From: SZAS-79 sp963844255 | GTDB taxonomy: Bacteria; Pseudomonadota; Gammaproteobacteria; Burkholderiales; SG8-39 | Assembly (NCBI GenBank): GCA_963844255.1 | Contig: CAWJNP010000051.1 | Location: 16,532-80,531, forward strand | DNA length: 64,000 bases | Reading direction: 5' to 3' | Shown: in pieces, positions 60,011 to 64,000 of the stretch | Layout: each line of letters opens with the position of its first letter | How positions within the stretch are numbered: the stretch's first letter is position 1 | Position numbers and translations under genes: made by a program | The notes under the pieces: model-generated | Database searches by the model: none | What the model was told of the DNA's origin: nothing | Seen by the model: the letters and a program-made list of their open reading frames with translations, nothing else

Positions 60011-61982
60011 CGGCGTTACGCAGCAGATCGGCGGTCTTTACTTCAAGAATGTCTGCTAGTTCTGCGGTCGCCTCGGCCAAACGCGCTTCCGCCTTTTTTG
60101 TGACGATCATTTCGAATTCTTTTCTATCTGATTCCTTATCCGATGATTTCAGTGCACGGAGTTGGCCGGCGCGCTCTTCCCCGAAGAAATCCGCCAGCGA
60201 ATTGCGGGTGTCTCGTATTAGCTCGTCACGCAACCGGGAACAGTAATCTCCGGCAAATGAACTGCCAACTTCGAGCAAATTCGCGCCGATACTCGTCCTA
60301 GACTCTTCGGGTACGTTGAGGTCATTCTGCAGGTGGGTATCTATTGCCTTTCGGACTTCATGGTGAAGCAGTGATGCCCCAAGAAGATCGGTCCATGCCT
60401 TTCTTGCCCAAGACGGGCCGAAGTTCACGGTCTCGTTTTTCCAGAGCGTTCGCCTGGTATATTTTTTGTCCGAGTTGAGATAGCCGACCTTAGGGTTAAA
60501 GCAGAGCTGTTCGAGTGCCGCAATCGTGATGGTTGCAGCTGCATTCGCGGTTATCTCGAACGGCTTCAATATGGCAGCCATACGAAGCCAGAAGCGTAAC
60601 ATCGCTTGTTGAAAAACCGAGAAGAAAAAGACCCGGTCAGCCGGATCAATTTTTATCCAACCCTTGAAGTCGACATATGCCCCGCGAGCGCTGTCCTCGA
60701 ACATCTCTTCTTCTCGATAGATGTACTTCGCAAGATGCGATTTCAACCCAATAAACGAGCTATTGTTTTCAGAGACTTCATGCTGCAATCGCGTGAAGGC
60801 TCCTCCGAGAGATTGCTCTAGTCGCCGATAGGGTCCAGCAGTGCGAAGGATAATGTTCAACGACGGGATCAGAACCTTATCGATCTGCTCCCTGACAATG
60901 TCGTCGATCTTGGAATTCTGGGTACGATCAACGAGCCCATCCCAAGAAAAATTCGGGTCAACTGCGCCGAATTCTTGCGATCTCTCTTCCAACTGCAGAA
61001 GGTCTGGCGCGACACCTTGGGAAAAGAGATGTTCCTCCAGGGTCTTCGCGACTATTGCAACGGTGGTAATGGAGAAGTCTCGTGTACGAACGTCCACACG
61101 TTCGTCCTCGCGCGTATTCCATTCAAGGAGATGCAGCCTGCTCCATTGCCCTGGCTCCTCGGCTGCTTTCCAGGAATCTGCAAGTCTGCGCAGAGTCATT
61201 GCGGAATAACTGTCGTCCTTAAGCAGGGTGATGAAATGCCCGCTAACTTTGCGCGGCTCAGAGTTCACTCGAATAAAGAGCTCTCTAAAATCGCGCATCA
61301 TGTTTTCGTTGTTCTCTGGCTCCTCGATTGCCTCGGGCGCCCAAACAAGACATATCGGGATCTCCAGCCCTTCGATGGTGGCCTTCTGCTCCGGGTTCTT
61401 ACGCAACAATCTCATAGCCTCAAGCCGATGTTGGCCGTCTAGGACAACCAATTTGGCTCGCTTCGGATTAAGGCGCAGGGTGGCGGCAAAATCATAGAAA
61501 TAGTGCTGTTCTCCATTCCAGCCGATTTGCCGTTCGGATGAATCTTGATCGGCTTTAGGAAGGTCGAGTTGGAAGCCGTCGTGATCCCACGTTGCCTTCA
61601 GAATGGGTGAACCATCTTCTTCGATTATTTCGTGCTTTACCTCGGTATATTGCTTCTTGATTCCCCCGTCAGCGTCCAGAAGGACGACGCACGCTAAGAG
61701 TGGAGGGAAGAAGACGACGCGATTTTCGCCCTTACTAAGATAGTTGTTGGCTATCTTCTGAACCCGTGCATAGTCGATATCACGCTGAATCAGCTCTTCG
61801 AACTCTATTTTCTCGAGGCTGAACAGTTCCGAAGCGGTGGAGAGTTCGGATATTTCTTCTACAGGTACGCTGGTGGTCAGGTAGTAAAGGCGAAAGCTGC
61901 GATTCGTTTTGAATCTGCCGAAGGAACCTCGCAGTTGCTTGGTGAATTTCGGAATCTTCTGTGTTCCAGGAATCTTGGCCAT
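60000..61982 (-). CDS. Large DGQHR-domain protein (DndB-related)
   Basis: A 660-residue protein with VVLDGQHRLEAM at residues 180-191, the DndB/DGQHR signature, and preceding RVQKIANNYLSKGENRVVFF as in the ParB-like core of the family. It is nearly twice as long as DndB and the C-terminal 350 residues are a helical region without recognised motifs, ending with a charged KKAEARLAEATAELADILEV. DGQHR proteins other than DndB occur in predicted defence cassettes. Starts 56 bp after the ParB-like gene. Confidence 0.75.
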   Translation of the reverse strand: MAKIPGTQKIPKFTKQLRGSFGRFKTNRSFRLYYLTTSVPVEEISELSTASELFSLEKIEFEELIQRDIDYARVQKIANNYLSKGENRVVFFPPLLACVVLLDADGGIKKQYTEVKHEIIEEDGSPILKATWDHDGFQLDLPKADQDSSERQIGWNGEQHYFYDFAATLRLNPKRAKLVVLDGQHRLEAMRLLRKNPEQKATIEGLEIPICLVWAPEAIEEPENNENMMRDFRELFIRVNSEPRKVSGHFITLLKDDSYSAMTLRRLADSWKAAEEPGQWSRLHLLEWNTREDERVDVRTRDFSITTVAIVAKTLEEHLFSQGVAPDLLQLEERSQEFGAVDPNFSWDGLVDRTQNSKIDDIVREQIDKVLIPSLNIILRTAGPYRRLEQSLGGAFTRLQHEVSENNSSFIGLKSHLAKYIYREEEMFEDSARGAYVDFKGWIKIDPADRVFFFSVFQQAMLRFWLRMAAILKPFEITANAAATITIAALEQLCFNPKVGYLNSDKKYTRRTLWKNETVNFGPSWARKAWTDLLGASLLHHEVRKAIDTHLQNDLNVPEESRTSIGANLLEVGSSFAGDYCSRLRDELIRDTRNSLADFFGEERAGQLRALKSSDKESDRKEFEMIVTKKAEARLAEATAELADILEVKTADLLRNADGA

Positions 61983-62038
61983 ATTGTTTTCCCTCCCCAG
62001 TAATCGATATCAACTTAACCCATCGTTCTGCCAGGCAA

Positions 62039-63310
62039 CTACTCTGCGACCGCTTTCATCATTTTGTGGTAGCTGCTGACGAGCTGCGATATCTTTTTGA
62101 GTATCGGCCCCAAATGCTCTTGCTGGGACACAAGCGTATCGACCTTGAGCTCCTGCAGGGTCTTGAGCAATCCGGTGAGGGCATCAATCGGGGTGCGCTG
62201 CGTTTTGTGCTGAAGAAACTCGGCTTCGATCACCCGAATCTGGCGTCCCTCCTCCGGAACATTGACGTCTAGCTGCTTGGCGAAGTTCGTTCCGGTTTTG
62301 CCGTCATACGTCGCCATCTGGTTCCATAGGCGGATGCTTTCCGCCTTGTAGAAGATGTTGTCGTTCTCGTCTTCCTTCCCACTCCTAGGCTTCGAAAACG
62401 ACCATTGAAAAAGCACTTCAGCCGCTTCGGAAGTTAGCCGGAGGCTGTCTTTTGTAACACCGAACTGTTCCTTCGGATACGCGTTCTGGAGGATCAGTTC
62501 AAAGAAGTAGTGGTCTTCGTCACTGAGTTCCTCGCCTTCGGGAAGGCGGTCTTCAAAGTCCCGCTTGAAGTGCGTGAACATGGAAGCTGCCTGGATGTTG
62601 CGGCGCGTCTTCGTTCCGCCGAGGGAAACCTTGTTTCCGACCTGGTTGACGAGGTCGTCGTCAAGCCGGAGGTCGCCTTTCTCCCCATGACGTTCGCGAA
62701 ATAGGCGTTCATACAAGGACAGGATGTAGAGGTTGGTGGCGTACGGCTTCCATTCCCGGGCGTGACTGATGTGCCGAACACCAAGCAGCCGTGGCAGGAT
62801 CGCCTGCAGCTCGGCGACGGATTTCGCCGCAACCGGAAATACGCGGAGCATTGTCGTCTTCTCGACGATGGCTTCCAGCTTCTGGACCAACTCTATCTGG
62901 ACCTTACGTTCTTCTGCGAAGCGGCTGGGGGTCTTCGTCAGTTTTTCCAGCTTCTTGCGTTCGCGCTCTAATCGTTCGCCGTGCAATGCGCGCAACGCAA
63001 CCGTCCTGGTGTTGCCTTCGACGACAATATGGAAACCAGGCTTCTTAGGATGTTCCCAGACGATGATGGAGTCGATGGGCACCCATCCATGGGCGACGAT
63101 GGAATCCTCGAGATTGGATACGTCGTAGACCGCGCGCACGCGATTCTCGAGGTTCGTTTGGAGTTCGGGTGCAAAAAGCGTTTCCGGGTTGTCGTAGCCC
63201 GGTGGGTTTTCCGGAGCAATGCGGGGGTTGTTCGGATCGAGAAACACCTTGTCAAACGAAATCATTTTTGCATCCAGCAGTTCGCTGATTGGATGTATGT
63301 TGTCAGCCAT
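62039..63310 (-). CDS. ParB N-terminal-domain-like protein
   Basis: A 423-residue protein. Residues 20-110 show the ParB/sulfiredoxin-like fold: VFLDPNNPRIAPENPPG, LEDSIVAHGWVPIDSIIVWE, then FHIVVEGNTRTVALRALHG, where ExNxR replaces the GERRxRA box of partition ParBs. The rest is helical with a long charged segment. Such domains can bind or hydrolyse nucleotides (CTPase or ATPase). It overlaps the upstream gene by 8 bp. As it sits beside a DGQHR gene, which shares this fold, the two may form one complex. Confidence 0.7.
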   Translation of the reverse strand: MADNIHPISELLDAKMISFDKVFLDPNNPRIAPENPPGYDNPETLFAPELQTNLENRVRAVYDVSNLEDSIVAHGWVPIDSIIVWEHPKKPGFHIVVEGNTRTVALRALHGERLERERKKLEKLTKTPSRFAEERKVQIELVQKLEAIVEKTTMLRVFPVAAKSVAELQAILPRLLGVRHISHAREWKPYATNLYILSLYERLFRERHGEKGDLRLDDDLVNQVGNKVSLGGTKTRRNIQAASMFTHFKRDFEDRLPEGEELSDEDHYFFELILQNAYPKEQFGVTKDSLRLTSEAAEVLFQWSFSKPRSGKEDENDNIFYKAESIRLWNQMATYDGKTGTNFAKQLDVNVPEEGRQIRVIEAEFLQHKTQRTPIDALTGLLKTLQELKVDTLVSQQEHLGPILKKISQLVSSYHKMMKAVAE

Positions 63311-63977
63311 GAGTCATTTCCTTTGCTTCCGTAGATGGACGATCCTGCAATAACAAAATGCGGTTGGCGCGATCCGGTGGAGTCAGTATGAATTCCGCCC
63401 TGAGCAACAAGCGGGCGGGAAGGGTCGTATGGGCTGAGCCGGCCGCGAACGCGGCCAGCACACTGAACTGATCCTGCGGCTGCGCTTCGGCAAGCCGGGC
63501 TCTTAACAGCGTCGTGGCTGCATCCAGTTCTTCGTATGCAGGGCGATCCAGCAGCGTCGCTTCAGCGCCACCAAGCGGCAACGGCACTTTGACCGCGGCA
63601 ACAAGGGCCGCAGAGTGTTCCAGGTAGAGCGCTTCTATATGCGCCGCGTTGTGGCAATCCCGGAGAAATTCGACCAACTCCGCCGGTATCGCCGGCCGGA
63701 AAGTGAAGGAGCAGTATTTCAACCAGGTGGTTGCGCCTGATGGGCGGTAGGGGCGGCTTCCGGGCGTCTCCAGCGGCGTTGGGCCGTGGACCTCGCGTTT
63801 TGCGAAGTAACTGGCGGTGAGAAGGCCCGTCAATTCCATCCAGCGGCTGCCCGCTGAGAAATCCTTCGCAACGCCGTGAGCGGCACCGTCACGCAGCAGG
63901 AAGTCCGAGGGATCTGAAAGATCAGCGCCGAGTGTGCAGAACCCGTTGAAGAGGCTGCGTAACATGAACAGTGTCAC
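63303..63977 (-). CDS. Unknown protein, first gene in window of Dnd-adjacent operon
   Basis: A 224-residue protein from GTG 63977 (ATG 63965 possible); the frame is closed by a stop just upstream, so it starts here. I do not recognise it. The first 110 residues contain tryptophan/tyrosine-rich segments (RWMELTGLLTASYFAKREVH, TWLKYCSFTFRP); the second half is alanine/leucine-rich and helical. It is followed with overlap by the ParB-like gene. Whether it is the true first gene of the operon cannot be told, as the window ends 23 bp upstream. Confidence 0.55.
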   Translation of the reverse strand: MTLFMLRSLFNGFCTLGADLSDPSDFLLRDGAAHGVAKDFSAGSRWMELTGLLTASYFAKREVHGPTPLETPGSRPYRPSGATTWLKYCSFTFRPAIPAELVEFLRDCHNAAHIEALYLEHSAALVAAVKVPLPLGGAEATLLDRPAYEELDAATTLLRARLAEAQPQDQFSVLAAFAAGSAHTTLPARLLLRAEFILTPPDRANRILLLQDRPSTEAKEMTHG

Positions 63978-64000
63978 CCGTCAAGGTAGGAACATAACAC

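Larger units (their letters stand above)
21600..64000. mobile_element. Integrative and conjugative element, left part (SPI-7/PFGI-1-like)
   Basis: Starts at dusA with a tyrosine integrase and carries the conserved ICE maintenance set: ParA, ParB, DUF2857, STY4528-type, PFL_4669, SSB, STY4534/DUF3577, RadC, DUF932, second recombinase and DUF2958. Cargo: BrnTA, REC-HD-GYP, a nine-gene operon with an ABC importer, AbiE, and dnd with extra genes. Mating-pair formation genes, relaxase and coupling protein are not seen and should lie to the right. GC varies strongly between backbone and cargo, as in a mosaic element. Confidence 0.85.

Noticed and set aside
58823..63977. DndFGH restriction genes
   Set aside because: None of the four proteins shows the DndF or DndH ATPase/helicase P-loops; the visible motifs are DGQHR and ParB-like.
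1..64000. CRISPR arrays and rRNA genes
   Set aside because: No regularly spaced short repeats with unique spacers and no rRNA-like sequence were seen. The repeats found are a 61-bp pair, a 60-bp pair and scattered 15-bp palindromes.

Overview
The window is a high-GC proteobacterial chromosome segment (roughly 65% GC in the left third), most likely beta- or gamma-proteobacterial judging from dusA, phnN, TRAP transporter and FlhDC-type genes; I cannot name a genus. It has two parts. Bases 1 to about 21,600 are ordinary chromosome. From about 21,600 to the right edge it is the left part of an integrative and conjugative element (ICE) of the SPI-7/PFGI-1 type, inserted at the 5' end of dusA. No type IV secretion or relaxase genes are seen, so the element continues beyond the window.

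Chromosomal part: a cytochrome P450 cut by the left edge, phnN, an FtsX-type permease followed by a CrtC/AttH-type lipocalin, and a catabolic block (aspartate-dehydrogenase-like protein, remnant of a TauD/TfdA dioxygenase, class III extradiol dioxygenase, aldehyde dehydrogenase, alpha/beta hydrolase, TRAP transporter DctPQM, amidohydrolase, M81/MlrC peptidase). Then come two antitoxin genes whose toxins have decayed to stubs, a frameshifted DMT transporter, a hydrolase plus MFS transporter pair, a class II aldolase and dusA. The catabolic block looks like uptake and stepwise breakdown of an organic acid or aromatic compound; its substrate cannot be read from the sequence.

ICE part, left to right: tyrosine integrase (one-base frameshift), PrtN-like activator, a BrnTA plus XRE cassette flanked by a duplicated 60-bp sequence, a REC-HD-GYP protein, and a regulatory switch made of a CI/S24-type repressor without its catalytic serine, overlapping divergent promoters, and an FlhD-like/FlhC-like activator pair resembling SetR-SetCD of SXT. 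Next is the replication/partition backbone (ParA, ParB, DUF2857, STY4528-type, PFL_4669, SSB, STY4534/DUF3577, RadC, DUF932). Many backbone genes follow structured leaders: hairpins that hide the ribosome-binding site or end in U-runs, and a pseudoknotted RNA motif found three times with compensatory changes.

The backbone is interrupted by a lower-GC block (38.9-47.0 kb) that reads as one nine-gene operon: HTH, radical SAM, a nucleoside-phosphorylase-like protein with an unknown C-terminal half, a short-chain dehydrogenase without its catalytic tyrosine, and a complete branched-chain-type ABC importer. After it come a second tyrosine recombinase, a 1.1-kb non-coding stretch with tandem hairpins, a truncated duplicate of the STY4534 region, an AbiE toxin-antitoxin pair, DUF2958, and a DNA phosphorothioation operon dndBCDE behind a palindromic operator. 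DndFGH is absent. Instead a HEPN-like gene follows dndE, and a convergent four-gene operon (unknown, ParB-like, large DGQHR protein, unknown) fills the right end. The nine-gene operon and the Dnd-associated cassette are the best candidates for undescribed systems.

Several genes carry single-base indels, mostly one extra base in a short run (aldehyde dehydrogenase, DMT transporter, integrase, PFL_4669), so either decay or assembly error must be kept in mind.
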